Below, one piece after another: positions 25,363 to 33,726 of a stretch of DNA of 64,000 bases; position 1 is the first letter of the stretch; every line of letters begins with the position of its first letter. The stretch is from Enhydrobacter aerosaccus (GTDB lineage: Bacteria > Pseudomonadota > Alphaproteobacteria > Reyranellales > Reyranellaceae), in the NCBI GenBank assembly GCA_903915535.1, contig CAIWTJ010000199.1, positions 1-64,000 of the forward strand, given 5' to 3'. The notes below the pieces were generated by a model that saw only the letters and a program-made list of their open reading frames with translations, was not told the origin of the DNA and searched no databases. The translations under genes and the position numbers were made by a program.

Positions 25363-26784
25363 ATGGACACACAGCGCCTCAAGAGCTTCGTCGAGACCTT
25401 CTGGGAAGACTCGATCCTGCCCTCGATCACCGAGTACATCCGCATCCCGAACAAGTCGCCGGCCTTCGATCCTGAGTGGGTCGAGCACGGCTACATGGAG
25501 GATGCCGTCAAGCTGATGGAAGCCTGGGCGCGGCCGCAGCTCGCGGCGTTCCCCGGCGCAACCCTTGAGGTGGTGCGCCTGCCCGGCCGCACGCCGCTCA
25601 TCTTCATCGAGGTGCCGGGCGACAGCAAAGACACCGTCCTGCTCTACGGCCATCTCGACAAGCAGCCCGAGATGAAGGGCTGGTTCGAGGGTTACGGGCC
25701 GTGGATCCCGCTGCGTAAGGACGACAAGCTTTACGGCCGCGGCGGCGCCGACGATGGCTATGCGATCTACGGCTGCCTGGCCGCATTGCGCGCGCTCAAG
25801 GAACAGAACATCCCGCGCGCGCGCTGCGTGATCATGATCGAGGCCTGCGAGGAGTCGGGCAGCTACGACCTGCCCTTCTACGTCGACCATCTCATCGACC
25901 GCATCGGCAACCCCTCGCTCGTGGTCTGCCTCGATTCCGGCTGCGGCGACTGGGACCGGCTGTGGCTCACGACGTCGCTGCGCGGCGTCGCCTCGGGCAC
26001 GCTCACCGTGCGCGTCCTGACCGAGGGCGTGCACTCGGGCGATGCGTCGGGCATCGTGCCTTCGTCGTTCCGCCTGATGCGCCAGCTGCTGTCGCGCATC
26101 GAGGACGAGACCAGCGGCGCGATCAGGCTGCAGGACCTCTATGTGCAGATCCCGCCGCAGCGCATCGAGCAGGCCAAGGCCGCCGCCGCCGTCCTGGGCG
26201 ACACGGTGATCAACCGCTACCCGTTCGCGGGCGGCACCCAGCCAATGGCCGACGAGAAGGCCGAGCTGGTGCTGAACCGCACCTGGCGGCCGCAGCTCGC
26301 GGTGATCGGCATGGACGGCTATCCGACGCCGGAGAATGGCGGCAACGTGCTGCTGCCGTATTCGACCGCCAAGCTCAGCCTGCGCCTGCCGCCGACGATC
26401 GAGGCCAAGGCCGCCGTGGCGGCGGTCAAGAAGGCACTGGAGTCCGATTCGCCCAACGGCGCGGTCGTCGAGTTCAAGGGCAACGACGGCCAGTCCGGCT
26501 GGCACGCGCCGCAGCTCGCTCCCTGGCTGGAGAAGGCCGTGACGCAGGCGTCGCAGGAATCGTTCGGTGCCCCGGCCGCCTACATGGGCGAAGGCGGCTC
26601 GATCCCGTTCATGGGCATGCTGGGCGAAAAATTCCCCAACACGCAGTTCGTGATCACCGGCGTGCTGGGCCCGCATTCGAATGCCCACGGCCCCAACGAA
26701 TTCCTGCACATCCCGACGGGCAAGAAGGTCACGATGGCGGTGGCCCGCATGATCGCGGCCCACCACGAGAGGCCGAAGGCCTAG
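25363..26784 (+). CDS. M20-family metallopeptidase (CNDP/dipeptidase-like)
   Basis: A 473-residue dizinc peptidase. All metal and catalytic motifs are intact: LYGHLDKQPE (metal His), GRGGADDGYAIYG (bridging Asp), MIEACEESGS (catalytic Glu-Glu), CLDSGCGD and the C-terminal GPHSNAHGPNE. The dimerisation lid is inserted at about 215-340. The sequence is closest to the carnosinase/cytosolic dipeptidase branch. It contrasts with the altered M20 homologue at 14428. It stands alone, divergent from the flavin monooxygenase. Confidence 0.93.
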   Translation: MDTQRLKSFVETFWEDSILPSITEYIRIPNKSPAFDPEWVEHGYMEDAVKLMEAWARPQLAAFPGATLEVVRLPGRTPLIFIEVPGDSKDTVLLYGHLDKQPEMKGWFEGYGPWIPLRKDDKLYGRGGADDGYAIYGCLAALRALKEQNIPRARCVIMIEACEESGSYDLPFYVDHLIDRIGNPSLVVCLDSGCGDWDRLWLTTSLRGVASGTLTVRVLTEGVHSGDASGIVPSSFRLMRQLLSRIEDETSGAIRLQDLYVQIPPQRIEQAKAAAAVLGDTVINRYPFAGGTQPMADEKAELVLNRTWRPQLAVIGMDGYPTPENGGNVLLPYSTAKLSLRLPPTIEAKAAVAAVKKALESDSPNGAVVEFKGNDGQSGWHAPQLAPWLEKAVTQASQESFGAPAAYMGEGGSIPFMGMLGEKFPNTQFVITGVLGPHSNAHGPNEFLHIPTGKKVTMAVARMIAAHHERPKA

Positions 26785-26814
26785 CGTCTATCCGACGAAG
26801 ATGCATTCAATTGT

Positions 26815-26870
26815 CTTCCCCCCCGGCTTCGGGGGAGGTGCCCCCGTCATACGGGGCGGAGGGGGTGAGC
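26815..26870 (+). repeat. Intergenic GGGGGAGG repeat, copy 1
   Basis: This copy runs from CTTCCCCCCCGGCTTCGGGG through GGAGGTG, a small imperfect hairpin (CCCCCGTCATACGGGG) and CGGAGGGGGTGAGC. The same plan is found inverted at 26931-26986, which shows it is a repeat unit. Similar elements are scattered in many alphaproteobacterial genomes. Confidence 0.75.
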
Positions 26871-26930
26871 AACACGGCCACTCTCTCTGATTTCAGATCA
26901 CGATCTGAAAATTGTGGTCAATTCGGCGGG

Positions 26931-26986
26931 GGCTCTCCCCCTCCGTCGCGTAAGACGCGACACCTCCCCCGAAGACGGGGGAGGGC
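26931..26986 (-). repeat. Intergenic GGGGGAGG repeat, copy 2 (inverted)
   Basis: Read on the minus strand it gives CCCTCCCCCGTCTTCGGGGG, AGGTG, the hairpin GTCGCGTCTTACGCGAC and GGAGGGGGAGAGC. It matches copy 1 in the flanks, while the central hairpin differs in sequence but not in structure, a sign of compensatory change. Confidence 0.72.
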
Positions 26987-27023
26987 TATGAAAGGCAGAT
27001 TCTCTACCAGCCAAAACCCAGAA

Positions 27024-27044
27024 CCGCGCAATATTCTTGCGCGG
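27024..27044. terminator. Hairpin between convergent genes
   Basis: CCGCGCAA-TATTC-TTGCGCGG is a perfect 8-base-pair stem with a 5-base loop. It lies about 90 bases past the acyl-CoA dehydrogenase stop on the minus strand and 240 bases past the M20 gene. No T run follows, so terminator function is likely but not certain. Confidence 0.5.
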
Positions 27045-27137
27045 AGGGGGTGGCGGAATCCGGTACAAATCGCGAGAAACCCTTGTGGCATCGGCATCGG
27101 AGGTGTCCCAGGATTTCGGTGCACACCGCGTCATCTT

Positions 27138-28304
27138 TTAGGCTTTCAGGGCGTCGCGCTTGATCTTCTTGGCCAGCGACCATTTGTGGACCTCGGTCGG
27201 GCCGTCGTAGATGCGGAAGGCGCGGATCTCGCGAAACACCTGCTCGACGATCGTGTCGCGCGAGACGCCGGTGCCGCCCATCACCTGGACGCAGCGGTCG
27301 GCGATGCGGAACAGCGCTTCCGACACGGCGACCTTGGTCATCGAGCTCTCGACCGTGCCGAGCACGCCGGTGTCGAGCACGTCGGCGCACCAGTCGATCA
27401 TCAGCTCGGCCTGCTTCAGGTCGATCATGTTGTCGGCCAGCATGAAGCCCACGCCTTCATGGTCGATCAGCAGCTTGCCGAACGACTTGCGCTTCACGGC
27501 ATAGTCCGTGGCGATCTCGTGCGCCCGCTTGGTGGCGCCGAACCAGCGCATGCAATGCGACAGGCGCGCGGGACTGAGGCGCACCTGCGCATAGGTGAAG
27601 CCTGCGCCGCTCTCGCCCAGCATCTGGTCGGCCGGCACGCGCAGATTGTCGATCGTCACGACCGAGTGGCCGCCCGGCATCGAACTGTCGATGGTCTCGA
27701 GCACGCGGTCGATGCGGATCGCGGGATCGGGCAGGTCGACCACGAACATGCAGGCCCCGTCCTTGGACTTGGCCATCACGATGCCGACCTTGGCGCCGTG
27801 CGCGCCGGTGATGAACGTCTTGCGGCCGTTGATCACCCAGTGATTGCCGTCCTGCACCGCCGTCGTCTGCATCATCGAGGGATCGGAGCCGGCGCCGCCC
27901 TCGCCCGCGGGCTCGGTCATGAAGAAGGCCGAGCGCGCGCGCCCCTCGACCATCGGCTTCAGGAAGCGTTCCTTCATCTCCGGGCTGCCGACCTTGCCCA
28001 GCAGGTACATGTTGCCTTCGTCCGGCGCCATCGTGTTCACCGCCACCGGTCCCAGGATCGACAGCCCCGACGCCTTCAGGACGGTCGCGGTCTCGCGCTG
28101 GGAGAGATGGCTGCCGTCGGGGAGGATGTGCGGCGTCAGCACGCCCGCCGCGCGCGCCTTCTCGCGCAGTTCCGCCACCAGCGCGTCGCTCGGCCCATGA
28201 TCGCCGCAGCGCGGATCCTTTTCATACGGCACCACGACGTCGCGAACGAACGCCTCCACGCGTGCGGCGATCTCCGCGGTCTTTGCAGCACCCACTCCGC
28301 TCAT
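27138..28304 (-). CDS. Acyl-CoA dehydrogenase family protein
   Basis: A 388-residue FAD flavoprotein. Key segments are FFMTEPAGEGGAGSDPSMMQ and WVINGRKTFITGAHGA (FAD/substrate binding), QVRLSPARLSHCMRWFGATK, QVMGGTGVSRDTIVEQVFRE and the C-terminal RIYDGPTEVHKWSLAKKI. This is the ACAD10/11-like branch. It oxidises an acyl-CoA at C2-C3 and passes electrons to ETF. The chain is not identifiable. It is divergent from the IlvD/Edd dehydratase gene. Confidence 0.93.
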   Translation of the reverse strand: MSGVGAAKTAEIAARVEAFVRDVVVPYEKDPRCGDHGPSDALVAELREKARAAGVLTPHILPDGSHLSQRETATVLKASGLSILGPVAVNTMAPDEGNMYLLGKVGSPEMKERFLKPMVEGRARSAFFMTEPAGEGGAGSDPSMMQTTAVQDGNHWVINGRKTFITGAHGAKVGIVMAKSKDGACMFVVDLPDPAIRIDRVLETIDSSMPGGHSVVTIDNLRVPADQMLGESGAGFTYAQVRLSPARLSHCMRWFGATKRAHEIATDYAVKRKSFGKLLIDHEGVGFMLADNMIDLKQAELMIDWCADVLDTGVLGTVESSMTKVAVSEALFRIADRCVQVMGGTGVSRDTIVEQVFREIRAFRIYDGPTEVHKWSLAKKIKRDALKA

Positions 28305-28449
28305 TTTTTCACCCTGTTCCTGCGGCCATTTTGAAGCCTCGACCTGCGAAAGCCATCTCGAATCGACGAACGCCCGACTATAATGTACGCGCTAGTCTGC
28401 GTTTTACCGACAGTTGACACTCACCTTGCCTATTCCGAGGGGCGGCCTG

Positions 28450-30315
28450 ATGAAATCGCGTTCTGTTCTGATCGACCGGCATCCTGGCCGTTCGGCCCAA
28501 ACCATCGGCGTGGCGCGCGCGCTCGGCACCAATCCGGACCTCATCCATGAGCCGTCGGTCGGCGTCATCGGCACCAAGGGCGACAGCCAGTGCTACCTGG
28601 GCGTCATGTCCAAGGTCGATGCCATCCATGCCCAGCTGAAGAGCAAGGTCGGCGAGGGGCCGGGGCAGATGAAGCTCCGCCTGGTGCAGCCGGAGTACAC
28701 GATCGCCACCTCCGACGGCATTCGCAACGGCACGCGCGAGATGCGCTACTCGCTGATCGGCCGCGAAGTCACCAACGATTCGCTCTGCGAGCATCTCAGC
28801 GCCACCGGCCTCGCCGGCACGATCGCGGTCGTGGCCTGCGACAAGCCGCCGGTCGGCACGCTTGCGGCCCTGCTCGAGCACAACCTTCCGTCGATCATCA
28901 TGTCCGACGGCCCGATCCATCCGGGCCACGACCCCAAGACGGGCGAGGCGCTCGACATCGTGAGCGCCTACCAGGTCGCGGGCAATCCCGACGAAGCGTT
29001 CCGCCACCACATCGCCGCGCACGCCTGCCCCGGCATCGGCAGCTGCGGCGGCATGTTCACCTACAACACCATGCAGACCTTCATCGGCGTGGTCGGCATG
29101 CAGCCGCTGCACATGGTAGCGCCGCCGTCGGACGATCCGCGCCGCACCAACGAGTTCGCCGCCGAACTGGTCGGCCATCTCGCGAACCTGATCGCCAAGG
29201 ACCTGAAGCCGCGCGATATCGTGGTGCGCGATTCGATCCGCAACGCCGTGATCGTGTCCATGGCGATCGGCGGCTCGACCAACGTCGTTCTGCACACGCC
29301 CGAGATCGCGCGCGCCGCGGGCTTCGCCGACTTCTGGAAGGACGTCATGACGCCGGAGGAGTTCAATCACCTCTCCCAGCATGTCGTGCCGGTGCTGACC
29401 GATGCGCGCCCCTACGGCAAGTACTCCATGGTCGATATCGACAACATCGGCGGCGTGCAGGTGATCGTGCGCGAGCTGCTGGAGGCGGGCCTTCTGAACG
29501 GCGACGTGATGACCTGCACCGGCGAGACGCTCGCGGCCCAGGTCGCGCGCCTCGGCAGCAAGAAGGCCGACGGCAAGGTCGTCCATCCCGTCGAGAAGCC
29601 CTACAAGCCGACCGGCGGCCTGCGCATGCTGGGCGGCAACCTCTCGCCGGATTTCTCGGCGATCCTGAAGCTCGCGGGCGTCGAGGGCGGGCTCGAGAAC
29701 AACATCTTCCGCGGCAAGGCGCGCGTGTTCGAAGGCGAGCAGGCATTGCTCGACGCACTCGAGAAGGCGCCTGAAAAATTCCAGAACAACGACATCGTGA
29801 TCGTGCGCTACGAGGGCCCGGTCGGCGCGCCCGGCATGCCGGAAATGCTCGACCCGACGTCGCGCATCACGACACTCTGCCGCGAACGCAACATCGTCAT
29901 CGCGCTGATGACCGATGCACGCTTCTCCGGCGGCTCGGTCGGCCTGGTGATCGGTCACGTCGGCCCCGAGGCGGCGCTGGGCGGTCCCATCGGGCTGATC
30001 GAGGATGGCGACGAGATCGTGGCCGACCTCAACAAGAACGAGCTGAACTGCACGCCGCTGCTGGATCCTGCCATCAATGCCAGGCGCAAGGCGGCGTGGG
30101 ACAAGGTGGTCGCGGCCAACGGCGGGCTGCATCCCAACTGCGGCGTGGCCGACACCCGCCTGCTGCATCGCGCGCGCTTCAGCGCGGTGCCCGCGATCCG
30201 TGGCGGCGGCCTCCATCCCAACCGCGAGGTCTGGGTGCGCGATCCGCGCGAGGCCAGGCGCTCGGGTTTCGCGCCCAGCAACAAGCATCGTCCAGGCAGC
30301 AAGAAAGCCTTCTAG
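28450..30315 (+). CDS. IlvD/Edd-family dehydratase
   Basis: A 621-residue iron-sulfur dehydratase of the dihydroxy-acid/phosphogluconate/sugar-acid family. Three cluster cysteines are in place: GDSQCYLGVM, VACDKPPVGTL and GIGSCGGMFTYNTMQ. Further family blocks are MAIGGSTNVVLH, MTCTGETLA, DARFSGGSVGLVIGHVGPEA and GGPIGLIEDGD. The N-terminal region (IGTKGDSQCYLG) differs from IlvD's usual NPCNMH, so isoleucine/valine synthesis is not assured; a sugar-acid substrate is possible. ATG 28450 follows GGGGCGG. It leads a two-gene unit with the LLM monooxygenase. Confidence 0.87.
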   Translation: MKSRSVLIDRHPGRSAQTIGVARALGTNPDLIHEPSVGVIGTKGDSQCYLGVMSKVDAIHAQLKSKVGEGPGQMKLRLVQPEYTIATSDGIRNGTREMRYSLIGREVTNDSLCEHLSATGLAGTIAVVACDKPPVGTLAALLEHNLPSIIMSDGPIHPGHDPKTGEALDIVSAYQVAGNPDEAFRHHIAAHACPGIGSCGGMFTYNTMQTFIGVVGMQPLHMVAPPSDDPRRTNEFAAELVGHLANLIAKDLKPRDIVVRDSIRNAVIVSMAIGGSTNVVLHTPEIARAAGFADFWKDVMTPEEFNHLSQHVVPVLTDARPYGKYSMVDIDNIGGVQVIVRELLEAGLLNGDVMTCTGETLAAQVARLGSKKADGKVVHPVEKPYKPTGGLRMLGGNLSPDFSAILKLAGVEGGLENNIFRGKARVFEGEQALLDALEKAPEKFQNNDIVIVRYEGPVGAPGMPEMLDPTSRITTLCRERNIVIALMTDARFSGGSVGLVIGHVGPEAALGGPIGLIEDGDEIVADLNKNELNCTPLLDPAINARRKAAWDKVVAANGGLHPNCGVADTRLLHRARFSAVPAIRGGGLHPNREVWVRDPREARRSGFAPSNKHRPGSKKAF

Positions 30316-30323
30316 GTCACAGC

Positions 30324-31637
30324 ATGACCCGCCGGCTCCACCTCAATCTGTTCATCCAGAGCCGGGGGCATCACGAAGCGTCGTGGCGGCATCCGGCCGC
30401 GTCGCCGCTCGCGCTGACCGACATCCGCTACTACCAGGACGTGGCGCGCAAGGCCGAGGCCGGCCTGTTCGATTCGATCTTCCTCGCCGACCAGCTCACC
30501 CTGGGCGAGGACGTGGCGCACGCCGGCCGGAGCTGGCTGGAACCGGTCACGACCCTGGGCGCACTCTCCGTCTCAACCAGCCGCATCGGCCTGATCGCCA
30601 CAGCCTCCACCACCTACACCGAGCCGTACAATCTCGCGCGGCAGTTCGCCTCGCTCGACCACATGAGCGGCGGCCGCATCGGCTGGAACATCGTCACCTC
30701 GTGGGCCGCCGGCGCCGCGCGCAACTACAGCGGCACCAGCCAGGTCAGCCACGCCGACCGCTACGAGCGCGCCGAGGAGTTCGTGAAGGTCGTCACGGCG
30801 CTGTGGGACAGCTGGGCCGACGATGCCGTCATCGACGATCGCGCGGGCGGGCAGTACGCGCATGCGGAGAAGATCCGCGCCATCGACCATGTAGGCACGC
30901 ACTACCGCGTCGCCGGCCCGCTCAACGTGCCGCGTTCGCCGCAGGGACGGCCGGTGTTCGTGCAGGCGGGCTCCTCCGACACCGGCCGCCGCTTCGCCGC
31001 CCGTCATGCCGAGGCCGTATTCACCGCGCAGATGGAGAAGGCGACGGCCCAGGCCTTCTACGCCGATCTCAAATCACTGGTGAAAGCCGAGGGGCGCGCC
31101 GCCGACCAGGCGTTGATCCTGCCCGGCCTCAGCCCTGTCATCGCCTCGACCGAAGCCGAGGCCAAGCGCATCGCGCGCGAGCTCAACGAGCTCACCGATC
31201 CGGAGGTCGGGCGCAAGCGGCTCTCGGGGCGTTTCGGCGGGCACGATTTCTCGCACCTGCCGCTCGACCGGCCGCTGACGCCGGAGGACTTCCCGGATCC
31301 CAGCAAGGTCGAAGCCGCGCGCAGCCGGACCGAAGTGATCGTGGGGCTCGTGCGCCGCGAAAAGACGACGCTCCGCCAGTTGCTGGCCTACCTCGCGGGC
31401 GCCCGTGGGCATTTCACGACGGCCGGGACGCCCGAACAGATCGCCGACCTCATCGAGGACTGGTTCAACGACGGCGCTGCCGACGGCTTCAACGTCATGC
31501 CGCCGGTGCTGCCCGCCATGCTCGACGTGTTCGTGGCCGAGGTCATTCCGCTGCTACAGAAGCGCGGGCTGTTCCGCACCGCCTACGAAGGCGAGACGCT
31601 GCGCGACCATTTCGGCCTGGTTCGTCCGCCAGCCTAG
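30324..31637 (+). CDS. LLM-class FMN-dependent monooxygenase (NtaA/DmoA type)
   Basis: A 437-residue flavin monooxygenase of the nitrilotriacetate/dibenzothiophene-sulfone/dimethylsulfide group. Typical blocks are LHLNLFIQSRGHHEASWRHP, FDSIFLADQLTLG, SGGRIGWNIVTSW, NYSGTSQVSHADRYERAEEF and PVFVQAGSSDTGRRFAARHA. It uses reduced FMN from a separate reductase, which is not encoded nearby. ATG 30324 is eight bases after the dehydratase stop. Its TAG stop lies in a CTAG shared with the convergent GMC gene. Confidence 0.92.
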   Translation: MTRRLHLNLFIQSRGHHEASWRHPAASPLALTDIRYYQDVARKAEAGLFDSIFLADQLTLGEDVAHAGRSWLEPVTTLGALSVSTSRIGLIATASTTYTEPYNLARQFASLDHMSGGRIGWNIVTSWAAGAARNYSGTSQVSHADRYERAEEFVKVVTALWDSWADDAVIDDRAGGQYAHAEKIRAIDHVGTHYRVAGPLNVPRSPQGRPVFVQAGSSDTGRRFAARHAEAVFTAQMEKATAQAFYADLKSLVKAEGRAADQALILPGLSPVIASTEAEAKRIARELNELTDPEVGRKRLSGRFGGHDFSHLPLDRPLTPEDFPDPSKVEAARSRTEVIVGLVRREKTTLRQLLAYLAGARGHFTTAGTPEQIADLIEDWFNDGAADGFNVMPPVLPAMLDVFVAEVIPLLQKRGLFRTAYEGETLRDHFGLVRPPA

Positions 31638-33238
31638 TCGAACAGGTTCGCCAGCCGCTGCTTCATCTGGTCGGCGATGTAGAGCGCCAGGGCCTGGATG
31701 GTGGAGGTCGGATTCACGCCGCCGCCCGTGACGAACACGCTGCCATCCACGATGAACAGGTTCTTCACGTCGTGGCTGCGCCCCCATTCGTTCACCACGG
31801 AGCGTTCGGGGTCCTTGCCCATGCGCGCCGTGCCGAGCAGATGGCCGGGGTAGTTGAGCTCGGTGCGCGAAGTATGGATCCGCTTGGCGCCGGCCGCCGC
31901 CAGGATCTCCGTGGCCCGCGCGATGCCGTGCTCCATCATGCGCCGGGTATTCTCGCCGATCGTGTAGTCGACGCGTGGCGCGGGGATGCCGTTGCTGTCC
32001 TTCAGCACCGGATCGATCGTCACCCGATTGTGTGCTTCCGGCAGGTCGTCGCAGGCGACGCCGATGCCGACCCGGTGATCCAGCAGCTCGAGATAGGCGC
32101 GATGATGGTCGCGCCCCCACGGCAGGTGTCCGGCCGCGGCGCCCACGATCGCCTGGGTCGCGGGACCAGTGCCGCGTCCGAGCTGGAGCGTGTAGCCGCG
32201 AACGAAGTCGCGCTTCGGGTCGGTCTCGTAGAATTCCTTGCTCCACATGCAGGTGATGGGGCCGCGCCCGCCGTCGACCATGTCCTCGACATAGCCCGAG
32301 ACGATCGGCCAGGGATGCATCATCAGGTTGCGGCCGACCTGGTCCGACGAATTGGCGAGGCCGTTGGGGAATTTCCCCGACGCCGAGTTCAGCAACAGGC
32401 GCGGCGTGCCGACGCCGTTGCAGGCCACGATCACGACTTCGGCGGGCTGGAACTGCTCGACGCCCTGCGCATCGTAGTAGACGACGCCGGTCGCCATGCC
32501 GTCGGGGCCGGTCGTGATCTCGCGCACCCGGCAGCGCGTGCGCAGCTCGACGCCGGCGCGGATCGCGAGCGGCCAGTAGGTAAGATCGGTGCTCGCCTTG
32601 GCACCCTGCGCGCAGCCCGGCGTGCAGTGGCCGAGATTGATGCAGGCGGCTCGGCCTTCGTATTCCCTCGTGGCGATGGTCGTGTCGGACGGCCACCAGT
32701 GCCAGCCGAGCTTGTTCATCGCCTGCGCGTACTTCGTGCCCGTCTTGCCCATCGGGATCGGCGGCATTGGCGGATGGCGCGGCGGCACGCCGGGGTCGCC
32801 CGCCAGGCCCGAGACGCCCATCATGCGGTCGTTCTCCTCGAAGAATTTCTCGAGCGCCCAATAGTCGACCGGCCAGTCGTCGGCCACGCCATCGAGCGAC
32901 TTCACCTTGAAGTCCGACGGGTGCATGCGCGGCCAGTGCGCGGTGTAGATGACCGTGCCGCCGCCGACGCCGTTGAAATTCGCGACCTTCATGATCGAGG
33001 CGTCGTCGTTGACCGGATAGTCGGTGTCCCGCCCGCGGTGATTGGGGCTGATCGCGAAGTCGGTATAGCGCCGGGCTTCCCAGTCGCGCCCGTTGGTCGG
33101 AAACTCGGTCGACTTGATCCAGTCGCCCTGCTCCAGGCAGAGGATGCGCATCTTGGTCTCGGCAAGGCTCCACGCCACGGCCGCGCCCGAGGCGCCGGCA
33201 CCGACGATCAGGACGTCGACCTTTTCGTTAGCGGTCAT
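31634..33238 (-). CDS. GMC-family FAD dehydrogenase (large subunit)
   Basis: A 534-residue glucose-methanol-choline oxidoreductase. FAD motif VDVLIVGAGASGAAVAWSLA at residues 6-25, GVGGGTVIYTAHWPRM, VIVACNGVGTPRLLLNSASG and the C-terminal LLGTARMG plus GGGVNPTSTIQALAL with catalytic His/Asn. It resembles the flavin subunit of gluconate/2-keto-sugar dehydrogenases. ATG 33238 lies within the last codons of the small-subunit gene (11-base overlap), so the two form a complex. No cytochrome c subunit is present nearby. Confidence 0.92.
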   Translation of the reverse strand: MTANEKVDVLIVGAGASGAAVAWSLAETKMRILCLEQGDWIKSTEFPTNGRDWEARRYTDFAISPNHRGRDTDYPVNDDASIMKVANFNGVGGGTVIYTAHWPRMHPSDFKVKSLDGVADDWPVDYWALEKFFEENDRMMGVSGLAGDPGVPPRHPPMPPIPMGKTGTKYAQAMNKLGWHWWPSDTTIATREYEGRAACINLGHCTPGCAQGAKASTDLTYWPLAIRAGVELRTRCRVREITTGPDGMATGVVYYDAQGVEQFQPAEVVIVACNGVGTPRLLLNSASGKFPNGLANSSDQVGRNLMMHPWPIVSGYVEDMVDGGRGPITCMWSKEFYETDPKRDFVRGYTLQLGRGTGPATQAIVGAAAGHLPWGRDHHRAYLELLDHRVGIGVACDDLPEAHNRVTIDPVLKDSNGIPAPRVDYTIGENTRRMMEHGIARATEILAAAGAKRIHTSRTELNYPGHLLGTARMGKDPERSVVNEWGRSHDVKNLFIVDGSVFVTGGGVNPTSTIQALALYIADQMKQRLANLFD

Positions 33239-33662
33239 CGCGCCACAACTGCGGACGGTTGCGCACGGCATCGAGCAGCGACCAGTCGCCCTGCTCCACG
33301 GTGAAGCCCTTGGGGAACGGCGCCCGCGGTTCCCAGCCCAGGGCGGTCAGCACGCGGTCGTCGCGATAATAGGCACCCAGGATCACGCGTCCCAGGGTGG
33401 CGGCCGGCGCGCTCTTGCCCGCGAAGTATTCGTTGATCAGCGCCTCGCGGCGGTCGACGTCGAGGCTGGCAAAGGTGCCATCCGATTTCGCGGCGATGGC
33501 AGCGATCGCTTCCTTCACCCGGGGAAGGTCGCGCCCGACGGTCTTCACGATGTCCGCCTGGATGGCGGGATCGTCGGCGCCGGGCAAATTACGCCCGGCA
33601 TTTGCGGGAATCATCGTCCCGGCAATGTCGCGCAAGTCTCTCAGTTCATCGTCGGTCATCAT
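33228..33662 (-). CDS. Gluconate 2-dehydrogenase subunit 3-like small subunit
   Basis: A 144-residue protein of the subunit-3 family that partners GMC dehydrogenases. Recognisable parts are ELRDLRDIAGTMIPAN, AAIAAKSDGTFASLDVDRRE, APAATLGRVILGAYYRDDRV and the C-terminal LGWEPRAPFPKGF. Most members have a twin-arginine signal that carries the large subunit to the periplasm. None is visible here, either from ATG 33662 or from the longer open frame (start 33746), so the complex may stay in the cytoplasm. Confidence 0.85.
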   Translation of the reverse strand: MMTDDELRDLRDIAGTMIPANAGRNLPGADDPAIQADIVKTVGRDLPRVKEAIAAIAAKSDGTFASLDVDRREALINEYFAGKSAPAATLGRVILGAYYRDDRVLTALGWEPRAPFPKGFTVEQGDWSLLDAVRNRPQLWRDDR

Positions 33663-33726
33663 CGGCCGATTGTGGTCTGTTGTGCGTCCATGTGCAAAGG
33701 TGAGTGCGCGTAACCACGAGGTGTTC

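Larger units (their letters stand above)
26785..27137. other. Non-coding gap built of inverted repeats
   Basis: No gene lies in these 353 bases between convergent genes. They contain two inverted copies of a C/G-run repeat, a perfect TTTCAGATC/GATCTGAAA dyad at 26891-26910, and the CCGCGCAA/TTGCGCGG hairpin at 27024-27044. Together they probably end transcription from both sides. Confidence 0.7.
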
